Assembly: GCF_032884065.1 (NCBI RefSeq)
Contig: NC_088875.1
Location: forward strand, 47,795,235 to 47,859,234
Direction: 5' to 3'
DNA from: Artemia franciscana
Taxonomy: Eukaryota; Arthropoda; Branchiopoda; Anostraca; Artemiidae
Length of the DNA stretch: 64,000 nt
The notes under the pieces are model-generated. The model was not told the origin of the DNA. It was given only the letters and a program-made list of their open reading frames with translations, and did no database searches. Position numbers and translations under genes: made by a program. Of this stretch, positions 10,205 through 21,165 are shown piece by piece (positions within the stretch are counted from its first letter, which is position 1; each line of letters begins with the position of its first letter).

Positions 10205-11150
10205 TTATTTCACACTAATACAAAAGAAGAAAAAAAACTAAAAAAGGTAAAAACTACAAAAAAAAACTAAAAAGAAAAAAAAAACTAAAAAAGCTAAAAA
10301 ACTAAAAAAAAAAAAACTAAAAAAAGGTAAAAAACTAAAAACTAAAAAAAAAAAACTGAAAAAACTAAAAAAGGCAAAAACTACAAAAAAAAAAAACTAA
10401 AAACTAATAAAAAAACTAAAAAACTAAAAAACAAAAACTAAAAAAACTAAAAAATAAAAAAACTTAAAAAGCTAAAAACTAAAAAAACTAAAAAAACTAA
10501 AAAAAGGTAAAAACTAAAAAAACTAAAAACTAAAAAAGAAAAATAAAAAGAAAAACTGAAAAATAAAAGAGATAAAAAATAAAATAAGAATAGAAAAAAC
10601 TAAAAAAGATAAAAACTACAAAAAAAACTAAAAAGAAAAAACGAAAAAAAACTAAAAAAGCTATAGTCACTCGGTGAGAGAGGGTGTCAGAACGGAGAAT
10701 GAAGGTCCCAGGTTCAAATCCTGGTTAGGCTAAAAAAGGTAAAAAACTAAAAACTAAAAAAAAAAACTGAAAAAACTAAAAAAAACTAAAAACTAAAAAC
10801 TAATAAAAAAAAAATAAAAAGGCTAAAAAACTAAAAAAAACTAAAAAAAGGTAAAAAACTAAAAAAACTAAAAACTAAAAAAAAAACTAAAAAAAAAGGA
10901 AAAAACTGAAAAATAGAAGAGAAAAAGAAAACTAATAAATTAAGAATAAAAATAAAAAAAAATAAAAAAGATAATAACTAAAAAAAAAAGTAAAAAGAAA
11001 AAACGAATAAAAACTAAAAAAGCTAAAAAAAAAAGGTAAAAACCAATAAAAAACTAAAAAGAAAAAAAGGAAAAAAACTAAAAAAAATTTTCATCTAAAA
11101 AACTAAAAAAAAATAAAAAAGGTAAGAACTAAAAAAGAAAAAAATAAATG
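10205..11150. repeat. CTAAAAA-type low-complexity array
   Basis: Hundreds of bases of AAAAAACTAAAAA, AAAAGGTAAAAAC and AAAGCTAAAAAAC words with little else, on a strongly A-biased top strand. It continues in patches to about 11430. There is no coding potential; the T-rich opposite-strand frames are composition artefacts. Confidence 0.85.
10659..10731 (+). other. tRNA-like island (tRNA relic or SINE head)
   Basis: A 73-base non-A-rich island in the array. It contains a perfect B box GGTTCAAATCC (10711-10721) inside a T arm with 5-bp stem CCAGG/CCTGG and 7-base loop, and the ends AGCTA and TAGGCT can partly pair like an acceptor stem. The A-box region (TAGTCACTCGG) is weak and I could not fold a clean anticodon stem, so it is not called as a working tRNA gene. 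Confidence 0.45.
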
Positions 11151-11204
11151 ACGACACTCAAAGAGAAAGCGACCGGGACAAAAGGAATGTTCGATTAGCA
11201 ATCA

Positions 11205-11625
11205 ACAAAGCACCGGGACACAGGGAGTATAAATGACGACCAGGACATAAGTAAAAAAAAAAAATTAAAAAAACTAAAAAGAAGGTAAAAACTACAAAAA
11301 AACTAAAAAGAAAAAAAAAACTAAAAACTAATAAAAAAACTAAAAAATCTAAAAATCTAAATAAACTAAAAAAGAAAAAAGAGAAAAAAGGAAAAAAATA
11401 AAGGAGAAAAACAAAACTAAAAAACGAATGTATATACAGACCGGGACACCGGGATACAAATGACGACCGGGACACAGGGAATATAAATGACCATACATAA
11501 GCCATAATGACCAGGACATAAGTAAAAAATATAAATGACGACCGGGACACAGTGACACAACTACAACGGGGACTCCGGGGGGCACAGGGGGATATAAATG
11601 ACGACCGGGACACCGGGACAGGGAA
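11205..11625 (+). repeat. Degenerate minisatellite, GACGACCGGGACAC type
   Basis: Units of about 20-35 bases with TATAAATGACGACCGGGACA and CCGGGACACAGGGA recur near 11215, 11440, 11460, 11530 and 11595, separated by A-rich filler. They lie just before the helicase remnant, inside the Helitron derivative. Confidence 0.65.
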
Positions 11626-11822
11626 TGGTCGATTATCAATCACCATCAACAAAGCTCAAGGGCAATCATTAGAATCATGAGGTATAGATCTGAATACGGA
11701 TTGTTTTCCCATGGACCATTATATGTTGCATGTTCAAGAGTCGGTAAACCTGACAATCTATATATATGCACAGACAATGGGACAGCAAAGAATGTTGTAT
11801 ATTCTCAAGTTTTACGTAGTTA
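11626..11822 (+). pseudogene. Helitron helicase C-terminal remnant
   Basis: Short stretch with the helicase motif INKAQGQSLE, then a GIDLNTDCF-like segment and the ending AKNVVYSQVLRS followed by a stop. It matches the last ~65 codons of the helicase at 13174-13938, with indels that shift the frame in the middle. It anchors this copy to the same Helitron family. Confidence 0.8.
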
Positions 11823-11931
11823 AAAACATATATATAATATATCTATCTATATTCATAGGTGGGACATAGGGACACAACTACAATGGCGCGTAACTAATAT
11901 GGCGCGTAACAACTTACGCGCGCGGGGGGGC

Positions 11932-12822
<891 letters not shown>

Positions 12823-12826
12823 TAGC

Positions 12827-12884
12827 TGTTGGGGTGGCACTTCGCGCCACCCCAACACCTAGTTGGTGGGGCGCTTCGCGCCCC
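12827..12884 (-). terminator. Two consecutive Helitron 3' terminators
   Basis: On the minus strand a 7-bp hairpin with 3-base loop (GGGGCGC/GCGCCCC arms, 12868-12884) is followed by ACCAACTAG (CTAG at 12859-12862). Then comes a second, longer hairpin (14-bp arms with one mismatch, 12827-12857) followed by AGCTAG, the element's actual end (CTAG 12822-12825). Each unit has the hairpin-plus-CTRR form of a Helitron terminator. Copy 2 has only the first hairpin. Confidence 0.75.
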
Positions 12885-12999
12885 CCCAAGCCCCCCCGCG
12901 TGCGTAAGTCGTTACGCGCCATATTAGTTACGCGCCATTGTAGTTGTGTCCCTGTGTACCACCTGTGAATATAGATAGATTTATATATGTGTTTCAAAC

Positions 13000-13172
13000 T
13001 ACGTAAAAATTGCGAATATACAACATTCTTGGCTTTCCCATTGTCTGCGCATATACAAAGCCGTATGTACTAATAATGACGTCATATGCAAACGCTCTTT
13101 TTACAAACAAACAAACATGCATACACACAACTCGTTTTTATATAGATAGATAGATAGATAGATGCAATACAA
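13000..13172 (-). repeat. Duplicated helicase tail and (TCTA)n in Helitron 1 3' region
   Basis: After the helicase stop, the minus strand has a short (TCTA)n run (13143-13163). Further on is a second partial copy of the end of the helicase ORF (ACAATGGGAAAGCCAAGAATG, GTTGTATATTCGCA; about 13010-13060), which then continues into the usual 3' UTR. The tail therefore appears twice, as though the 3' end came from another copy. Confidence 0.7.
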
Positions 13173-13173
13173 A

Positions 13174-13971
13174 TTAACTGCGTAAAACTTGCGAATATAC
13201 AACATTCTTCGCTGTCCGATTGTCGCTGCATATAAATAGATTGTCAGGTTTACCGACCCTCGAACATGCAACGTACAATTGTCCATGGGAAAAACAATCA
13301 GTATTAAGATCTATACCACATTTTTCTAATGATTGACCTTGAGCTTTGTTAATGGTGATTGCAAATGCTAATCGAATTGAGAATTGCAATCTTTTAAATT
13401 GAAAAGGCAGATCCGTTGGAATCATGGGAATGCGAGGAATAAGAACAGCCTCACCCACAAAAGGCCCTGTCAAGATTGTGGCCTCTATTAGGTTTTCCAT
13501 TGTTTTTTTTACGGCAAGTCGAGTGCCATTGCAAAGCTTTGGTGGGTTTATATTTCTTAAAAGTATTATTGGTACGCCTATTTTTAGTTGTAGCACGTGT
13601 GGTGGAAACCCTGAAAGATCTATGGAATTTAAAAATTCAGATGGATAATTAACCGCTTCATTTGGTTCCAAAACTGTGTCGACTGACTTGTAAAGGACTG
13701 CCTGGTCTCGAATCTTGGTCAAAACAATATTGTTGATTTCGTGGACGTCTATATTTTTGGGTGCGAGAATCGCTCTTTCACTTAGCCATTTATTATTTTT
13801 ATAATTTTTTAGAATATTCGGAAATACTTTTTCAATCAATTCATTTTTGGACGTCACTAAATTACAGAAATCAGCAGGTAGTTGTATACGTCCTGAAATT
13901 GAGTCTACTGGGAGCTTTCCGTTTCCAATTGCCAGCAATTGATCTGAAAATGTTTGACCAGAGTCATCGTT
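13174..13971 (-). pseudogene. Helitron helicase, C-terminal part
   Basis: Helicase motifs of the PIF1-like superfamily 1B: LSERAILAPKN, VPIILLRNINPPKLCNGTR, AFAITINKAQGQSLEKCGID and GQLYVACSRVGKPDNLF. It ends at AKNVVYSQVLRS plus a stop. It is in the same frame as the upstream helicase half, from which it is separated only by a TAA near 13972-13974. The helicase would unwind DNA during rolling-circle transposition. Confidence 0.9.
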
Positions 13972-14772
13972 TTACAATCGGACACGCATATTTGTAGTTA
14001 ATTTTAATATTTTTACGTGTGCCCATAAATTAGAATTTTTCAGGCAAGCATTCATTTCGTCTGCAGGAGTTGATCTAGGTATTATAGGTAATGTTTGCCT
14101 GAAATCTCCCGCAAGCAATATTAATGTGCTGCCAAAGGGTTTCGACTTCCCTCTCAAATCTTTCAAGCATTGATCCAGAGCCTCGAGCGATTTTTTGTGT
14201 GCCATTGTGCACTCATCCCAAATAATAAGTTTGCATTGCTGCAATACTTTACCCATCCCAGATGATTTGGAAATATTGCACGTGGGAGTTTCTGTAGAAT
14301 GCAAATTCAGAGGCAATTTCAAAGCGGAATGAGCAGTTCTTCCACCAGGCAGCAATGTTGCGGCTATTCCGGACGACGCAATTGCCAACGCTATATCATT
14401 TTTTGATCGAATTGATGCCAGAATCAGTTTTATCACAAATGTTTTACCAGTACCTCCTGGCGCATCCAAAAAGAAAATTTCTCCAACGTTGTTATCGAAA
14501 CAATGCATTATCGTATCATAAATGTCTTTTTGTTCCGACGTTAACTTGGAAATGTTATTTTGTACATACGACAATAGATCACTCGTACTGTAACTTTGTT
14601 CACGATCCAATTCTACACATGTCGAAACAGCAGCGATACGGTTAGGTGAAGGCATTCCCAAATCCTGAAGAGGTTTGTTTGCCATACGTACGCACAAATC
14701 TTCTATAATAACTAAAGTGTAGTTATAAATTTCTGATGTAAAATCAAAAGTCATATCTGACGTCTCTAACTG
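13972..14772 (-). pseudogene. Helitron helicase, N-terminal part
   Basis: Contains Walker A (DAPGGTGKTFVIK), motif Ia (ASSGIAATLLPGGRTAHSA), Walker B (LIIWDECTMAHK) and LLAGDFRQTLPIIPRS, in the order expected for a PIF1-like helicase. It starts after a TGA at about 14776 that interrupts the same frame and ends at a TAA near 13972. Both stops occur where the sequence otherwise reads on normally. Confidence 0.9.
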
Positions 14773-14775
14773 TTT

Positions 14776-15236
14776 TCAATGGAGTATATCTTCGGACATT
14801 TTTGACTTATATTTTTCCCATAACTCTGTAGGAGCTGATGGAGAGCAAGTTGTTAAAATGATGCCAAACAATGCACGAATTTGACTTGGGGTTGACGTTT
14901 CGCACGCGTCATTGATGCAGTTATCCCAGTGTTGGTCATTCTCCAATAAATTCAGAACTTGGCATTCACTACGGTAAGTGTCATGTATAGTACAGTTTAC
15001 AGTTCTCAAATACTCAAAGGATGTCGGACCGGGTACATTCACCAAAAGCAGGCGTAGAAAGAAGCATTCATGTTGATTGGGGTGAACGGTGTAGAGTCTT
15101 CCTATCGTGGTATCTTTGAAGATGGTAGGTTGGCCGTCGACTGACTTACCCTGTTTTCGACGTTCAAATACTTTATTTTTAGTATTCCACGTGTAATACG
15201 AAGGCACTTCAGTATACAGTAGTTTTTTTGCAAAAG
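14776..15236 (-). pseudogene. Helitron Rep-helicase linker region
   Basis: Segment with YYTWNTKNKVFERRKQGK, IGRLYTVHPNQHECFFLRLL and ECQVLNLLENDQHWD, characteristic of the region between Rep and helicase in Helitron transposases. It is one base out of frame with the Rep part because of a deletion in an A-run near 15236-15240, and it ends at an in-frame TGA. Confidence 0.88.
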
Positions 15237-16670
15237 AATCATTTTTGCAAAGCGAAAAAAAGCTGTTAATGTTGTATCTGGTGGATTCAGGACTCTTTGT
15301 TGCACGTTGGTTTCCGTGAAATAAACACGTTGACCATTCTGTAAATGTACCACTAAGTGAACAACAGCTGGACTACGTTCATGTATCGGAAATGAAAGAA
15401 TTCGCCAAACAGCTTCATTACTGCTTATGTGTCTTCCAGCCTGATATTGTACGATTTCGTCGAAATCTTTGATTTCGGGCTGCAAGCCAAAAACTGCCAT
15501 GTCACTGCCTTTGTTGACGTATTTACATATGTATTTGATTGCCTTTACGGAGTTACAGTATTCAACGTTTATGTGTGCATTAAATGTTTTTGATAATAAT
15601 GGGGAATATGGAACAACCCACTGGTTATCTACTTCGATGGTGGTACCGTTACGCTTCTTTATTATTGCTGTTTTACCGCCATCTTCAGTAGATCTTCTTC
15701 TATATTGTGGGTAACCATCATTGCCAGTAATTGTGTTTGATACTAAAAGTCTAGGATATTGCTTTGTGCACCTTCCTTTGGCCATGCATGGTGAATTTTC
15801 GTTCAGTGCACCGCAAGGTCCATGTATCATATTTTTTACAATAATATCATGTAACCCCTTATCGACATTTTTATCAGGTATTTCAGCGGAAATCACATCA
15901 TCAATTTCGTTCGAAGTAATTTTTTTATGTAGCCAGATTAGTATATGTGCGTGTGGCAAACCTCGTTTTTGCCATTCCACTGAGTACATCCAGCATCGCA
16001 CTGACCCAAACACTTCAAGTTTTACTATGTAGTTTATCAGTGATTTCAACTTTTGCCGGAAGACACGGGCCGTAATGTCATGCCTATGAACCACCGATTG
16101 TCCTTGAAGTAAAAGCTGCAGTATCTCGTCCCAAGATTGATTACATGTAAATGTAATAAATAAATCTGGACGACCATAGAGACGAACATACGCAATAGCA
16201 TCTTGAGCATATTCATGCATATGACGGGGACTGCCAGCATATGACGAAGGTAAAATTGTTAATCTTCCAACGTTTGTGGTATTACCGTCATTTATAACTG
16301 CATCTCGCAAATGAATGTATTGTTCAGAGCGGAGCTTGGTCTGATTCAGGCGGATATATAGCAAACGTTCTGATTCAATTTTAGCATACATATCAACGAC
16401 AAATTGGTGAAACAATTCACGGCATTTTAAAATATAATTTTCTTCATCCTGCCGAATCATTAGTCTATAGGAATAATAATGCATTGCACTGCATTTCTTA
16501 TTCATTTCTTTGTTAGTGGCTGGATTCATCAATTTAATATTAAAGTGATAGCCGTCGGCTCCATCCCAAAAAATGATAGGATATTGTAGGGCATCGTAGC
16601 ATCGATGAGTTTCAGCAATTCTTAACAACTGAGCGTTTCGCTTATGAAGAATAATATCTCGAGGTAAAAA
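15237..16670 (-). pseudogene. Helitron Rep (HUH endonuclease) region
   Basis: Replication-initiator domain that nicks and joins single DNA strands. Visible motifs: YPIIFWDGADGYHFN, the RPDLFITFTCN block, the HUH motif in GLPHAHILIWL (HAH codons at 15945-15953) and the tyrosine motif IKYICKYVNKG with two Tyr four residues apart. All catalytic residues are present. The frame continues from the N-terminal part across an in-frame TAG near 16671 and is lost downstream at the one-base deletion. Confidence 0.9.
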
Positions 16671-17885
16671 CTAATCACCGACCATAACAATTGCCACTTC
16701 GTCGATAGTTGGAGCATCGTATCTACGCATATGTTGGCCAGGAGGCGTTTTGTCAGCGGAAATAACAATTTTATGCGTATCAGTAGGCATCAAATCGATG
16801 GCTGTTTTGAACAGACGCACTAAATTATTATTTTCGTGGAAAAGATGGTGCAATTGGGAAACGATTGTCCTTTCAACGTTGGGAGAAATTTCGCAACGTG
16901 CATTCAATTCAGAATTTCTATCACTGATGAAGTACAATTGTAAAAATTTATGATTCTCGCCTGAGAATGGTAGAAGGGACCCTGCTCTATGATAAATTTG
17001 CCCTTTTACTTTGAAAGTAGACATAAATAGATCTGGATTTTCGATTTGGGCTCCAAACGACGTCATTTGGAAACATGAGTTGTATTTTCTGATTTTTGAC
17101 AAAAAACGCTTAGATTCTGACGTAGTTCCAGTAAGGAAAGTCTTCAATGGCTCTGGTGGTGCAGCCAATAGAGGAAGTTTAACTTTTCCTGAGGCGCAAC
17201 ACATTCCCATTGTTTCACCATTGAATTTCAAGGCCTTGCAATAGGGACAAATTTTAGACATTGTCCCGATTTGAACACATCTACTCAAGCTATAATCATC
17301 GACTGGGTTGTACCTGAATGCCAGGCGATAACTTTCAGGTTGCTCTGATTCCTCGGCACGCTTTCTTTTCTTACTTTCTCTATCAGCAGCAAGCCTGATT
17401 TCTTGCTGTTCTTGTGATTCCTCGGCACGCTTTCTTTTCTTACTTTCTCTATCAGCAGCAAGCCTGATTTCTTGCTGTTCTTGTAATTCCTCGGCACGCC
17501 TTCTTTTTTCACTTTCTCTTTTAGCAGCAAGTCTGCTTCCGCGTTGCTCTGGTAGTTCCTCGGCACGCTTTCTGTTCTTTCTTTCTCTATCAGCCTCAAG
17601 CCTGTTTCCTTGCTGTTCTTTTGATTCCTCGGCACGCTTTCTGTTCTTTCTTTCTCTATCAGCCTCAAGCCTGTTTCCTTGCTGTTCTTTTGATTCCTCG
17701 GCACGCCTTCTTTTTTCACTTTCTCTTTTAGCAGCAAGTCTGCTTTCGCGTTGCTCTGGTAGTTCCTCGGCACGCTTTCTTTTCTGACTTTCTCTATCAG
17801 CAGCAAGTTTTTTGGCATAGACTCTTTGAGCATCTTCATCGGCTTTTGCCATGGTAAGTTCATCAGTCATTGTAAACTTAAACAT
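16671..17885 (-). CDS. Helitron N-terminal region with 23-residue repeats and zinc finger
   Basis: 404 codons from an ATG at 17885, about 125 bp inside the 5' terminus. Residues 28-188 are seven tandem copies of a 23-residue charged unit (AADRESKKRKRAEES-type), predicted to be a highly basic/acidic helix. A CPYCKALKF...CCASGK zinc-binding motif follows, then the region with CFQMTSFGAQ, GQIYHRAGSLLP and LQLYFIS that is typical of the Helitron N-terminal domain. It ends at a TAG where related sequence would read into the Rep domain, so it is the first part of a longer protein. Confidence 0.85.
   Translation of the reverse strand: MFKFTMTDELTMAKADEDAQRVYAKKLAADRESQKRKRAEELPEQRESRLAAKRESEKRRRAEESKEQQGNRLEADRERKNRKRAEESKEQQGNRLEADRERKNRKRAEELPEQRGSRLAAKRESEKRRRAEELQEQQEIRLAADRESKKRKRAEESQEQQEIRLAADRESKKRKRAEESEQPESYRLAFRYNPVDDYSLSRCVQIGTMSKICPYCKALKFNGETMGMCCASGKVKLPLLAAPPEPLKTFLTGTTSESKRFLSKIRKYNSCFQMTSFGAQIENPDLFMSTFKVKGQIYHRAGSLLPFSGENHKFLQLYFISDRNSELNARCEISPNVERTIVSQLHHLFHENNNLVRLFKTAIDLMPTDTHKIVISADKTPPGQHMRRYDAPTIDEVAIVMVGD
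17322..17804 (-). repeat. 69-bp coding minisatellite (7 units)
   Basis: In-frame tandem array encoding the 23-residue units of the Helitron N-terminal region. Units 3 and 4 and units 6 and 7 are nearly identical over much of their length, indicating recent expansion or homogenisation. Confidence 0.88.
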
Positions 17886-18008
17886 TAATAGATTTCTACG
17901 TGAACATATGTCTTAAATTTCTTGAATGACGTCACCGTCAAAGCAAAAATGACGACAACTAATTTCATGACGTCAGTCAACACAGAAACATGACGTCACC
18001 TGATCCAC

Positions 18009-18110
<102 letters not shown>

Positions 18111-18173
18111 TTTACAGTATAAGTCGTGTTTGTATTTCGTTTGAATTGCTGTCATTAATTTCCTTCTTTTCAG

Positions 18174-18267
18174 TGGAGGACGGGTATCAGGTATTCTATG
18201 AGATTATTCCGTGCTGTCTCCGTTCTATTGAATCGAAGTTCACTGCAATTTTCCACTCCAAGCACAG
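18174..18267 (+). CDS. Possible exon 1 of an unrecognised plus-strand gene
   Basis: Bounded by a strong acceptor (TTCCTTCTTTTCAG) and a strong donor (CACAG/GTAAGC). In the frame that stays open into the next candidate exon it reads [20 protein letters not shown] and [10 protein letters not shown] second frame starts with Met at 18198 and reads [16 protein letters not shown], resembling a mitochondrial presequence, but it hits a stop soon after the splice. I do not recognise the family. It enters in phase 1 and leaves in phase 2. Confidence 0.4.
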
Positions 18268-18755
18268 GTAAGCTTGTGTTTTTCTGTATATTTTAGGGGC
18301 ATTTTGGTACATAGAAACGACGAATAAAGATACAAATTTTAGGCTTAGAAATATCTCCTGTCGGGCGTCTGAACTGTGATATTCAACTCCAGGTCATAAT
18401 AAAACCGAGCCAATCGGAGAATCCAATTGGTAATTCTTTGATTACAAAGCCACCTGTGACCTAAGTAACCTAATCCCAATGCTTTGTGATGATTTTCATG
18501 TCTTAGACCATGCAAGTCTTTCAATTACGTTCAATTAAAACGTGGAAACATTCGTACGGGGAGCGTTGATCTTAGGGATTCAATGTTTTTAACCAGCTCT
18601 ATTGAAATTTTTACGATTTGCAAGTTCGTTTAAAAAGTAGCTTGTCGTACCAGGTCAACGATTTCAAGCAAGTATTTCATGACGTCATTGAGAGAACGTG
18701 TTTTACTAACGTCGCATGCTTCTATATCTTTTTACCATTAATTTTCTCTTTTTAG

Positions 18756-18960
18756 ACAAGAAGAAAAACATAGTACGCCAAGTTCAATAAGAAAGCTAAA
18801 TTTTTCTGGAGAGCTTAGGTCAAAACTGGAAATGGTACATTCTAAGAAAAACTCAAGCCGAAACAAGTGGGAGAAGAAGGAAGCAGCAAAGAAGATAGTT
18901 CTCAAGGTTCCGTCACAAAGCTCTCTGAACATAGAAAACTGCTGCTTGAAAAACAACTCT
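18756..18960 (+). CDS. Possible exon 2 of the same unrecognised gene or pseudogene
   Basis: Acceptor TTTCTCTTTTTAG and donor TCT/GTAAGT. The phase-compatible frame reads QEEKHSTPSSIRKLNFSGEL and SKLEMVHSK, then becomes less protein-like. From about 18846 a different frame reads KPKQVGEEGSSKEDSSQGSV and EHRKLLLEKQL. A one-base loss near 18846 would explain the switch, suggesting either a pseudogene or an assembly error. No family recognised. Confidence 0.4.
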
Positions 18961-19032
18961 GTAAGTTTTCCATGGATTATGCAAATGGATGTAGCAAAGT
19001 ACTTATTAAGCCATGTGCTAATTGGTGTATTC

Positions 19033-19200
19033 CGACTACTACTACTAAAAACTCACCGCAGCACCAAGCATTCTGAGGCCGACACAGCTAAGCATGCTCC
19101 TCCCCCATCCTAGTCTATTCAAAGCCTTTTGACACCCTCAGGAAATTCTAATTTCCTTCAAGTCTTTTTTATGATATCCTCCCACCTCAACCGCGGGCGA
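19033..19200 (-). mobile_element. 3' fragment of RTE-like family A
   Basis: On the minus strand this matches the last ~150 bp of the LINE at 6055-9265: a ...GAGGATATCAT, TCCTGAGGGTGTC, GGATGGGGGAGGAGC, CGGTGAGTTTT ending and a TAGTAGTAGTAG tail. It is heavily 5'-truncated, the usual form of a LINE insertion. Confidence 0.85.
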
Positions 19201-19600
19201 CTTACTCTTCGTTTATAATAGGTGTATTGGCTTGTCTTAATCGGCGGATAACGATAATAGTATGAATAGTGTGAATACGCCTACAATGCTAAAGTGGAAT
19301 ATTTGTCTATTTTCTATTCATCTTTGTATTGAAGCCATAACTGGTTACAAATTCGGAATGACTATTGGGTCGGAGGGAAGGCGTTGTATATTTTTATCGC
19401 CTTATTCCAGTACCTTATTAGGATACTGATGATATATAGGAGGACATGGTGACTTTAAATTATAAATTAATACTTGTCAAAATATGCCATTTGTGATTTT
19501 ATTATAGCCTTAGCGATGGTCCTTACTATGGCCTTAGAAACAGGCGTTGCGACCATAGTAAAGAACGAAGCCAAGTCCTTTGTAGCCTAAAATTAAGAAA
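19201..19600. other. No gene recognised
   Basis: AT-rich spacer between LINE fragments. It includes the short inverted words CCATAGTAAGGACC / GGTCCTTACTATGG-like near 19510-19560. Nothing else identifiable. Confidence 0.3.
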
Positions 19601-21165
19601 ATGTTAGGTGAAGAAGAATATATGGTTTGATATAGTCTGTCACAATTTAAATCAATGGAAGAATCAAAGTCTCCCCCCTTTCACTGGCTCAGGTCAAACT
19701 ATTTCTCCCTCCACCTCTTTCCCCCAAATTTCTCCCTCTGATTTTATAAATAAAATCCGAAAGCTAAAAAAACCAAGTACTTGCCCCGTAGACATCCCAA
19801 TTGACTTGATTAAAGCCTTTTCAGACACAATTGCTGGACCTTTATCTGATATTTTTAACCAAATTACAAAATCTGGTAAATTCCCAAGTTGCTGGAAACT
19901 AGGTTTTATAACACCTATCCCGAAGAAATCTTCCAGTCTGACTATAATCAACATGCGTCCTATTACACTCACTCTAGTTTATCTAAGCTTTACGAAGGGT
20001 TCTTTTGTGACTGGCTTAAAATTGAAATTATACCACGCATTGACATCCGACAGTTTGGTAATTTAAGAAAAACCTCCACCACCCATTACCTTGTACACTT
20101 CATTCACACCATCCTAAGTGAACTAGAGAAACCAAATGTTTGGCTAAACCTGGTTTTAGTCGATTTCCAAAAAGCGTTTGACTTAGTTGACCACAATATC
20201 CTATTTCGTTTATTACATGATAACTTTGAAATGACCCACTTTTAGTAAATATTGTTATATCGTTCCTTTCAAACATATCACAAGTTGTAAAATACAAAAA
20301 TACCTTCTCTAACCCCCTCCCTAGGTACTGTGGAATACCTCAAGGAACCTTATTGGGACCACTATTATTTCTTGTCATGATTAACGAAATTGGCAAGGAA
20401 TTCCCCCAAAGATGGAAATATGTGGATGACTTATCGATCCTTGAAGTATGTCATAGGAATATTAAAAGTGACCCCGTTGAAATCCTAACTCAATTTTTAG
20501 ATGAATCTAAGAATCTAAATATGACAGTAAATCCCACTAAATCACAGATAATGACGATCAACTTCTTGAAATCTACTCCTGCTGTTTGTGACCCGATCCC
20601 AAGCGAAATGCTAGTGAAACATGTTAAGCTTCTTGGTGTCACAATTTCTAATGATCTTAAGTGGGACACACATGTTTCCAACATTGTTAAACAAGCAAAT
20701 GTTTCACTATCCATTTTTAAGCTGCTAAACAAATTTAATTGTCCTAAGATACATTCCCTCCGTGTTTACTTATCCTTTATCAGGCCGTTATTGGAATATG
20801 CATGTCCGGTCTGGCATTCGCAACTTTCAAATGAACTTAGTGACAAAATCGAGTCGGTCCAAAACTGTTCGCTCAGGATCATTTACAAAGAAGGCAAAAT
20901 TCCATACTCCTTCCTCCTTAAAGCTGCACGCATTACCACTTTAAAAGAAAGGAGGGAAAAAATGTGCCTGCTTTTCGCTAAATCAGTCATTTCCAATCCC
21001 CGTACTGAGGACTTACTCCCTGATTTTCACAATCCCATTAGACTCCGACTCCCCCGGTCAGCCTCCTTAGCAATCCCAACTTACTCTCCGATCCATGCTG
21101 TTACAGAAAGGTTTCGTAAAAGTTTTATACCCTTTATTCTGGAACACCTTAATAATAATTCGTGA
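19600..21165 (+). pseudogene. CR1/L2-like LINE reverse transcriptase, 5'-truncated and frameshifted
   Basis: Three overlapping frames together make an RT: LKKPSTCPVDIPIDLIKAF and WKLGFITPIPKK (19.8-19.9 kb); after a frameshift VLVDFQKAFDLVDHNI (20.15 kb); after a stop near 20245 GIPQGTLLGPLLFLVMINEI and YVDDLSILE (YxDD box 20419-20430). An intact C-terminal part to a stop at 21165 contains YLSFIRPLLEYACPVWH and RLPRSASLAIPTY. The motif wording is that of CR1/L2-type elements rather than of RTE. The endonuclease is missing. Confidence 0.85.

Noticed and set aside
13101-13286. Small minus-strand frame after the Helitron helicase
   Set aside because: Out of frame with the helicase and mostly covers (TCTA)n and the duplicated tail.
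17285-17863. Second long frame (192 codons) over the Helitron N-terminal repeats
   Set aside because: It overlaps the 404-codon frame out of register. The minisatellite keeps any stop-free frame open, and only the 404-codon frame runs into the zinc finger and Helitron domain.
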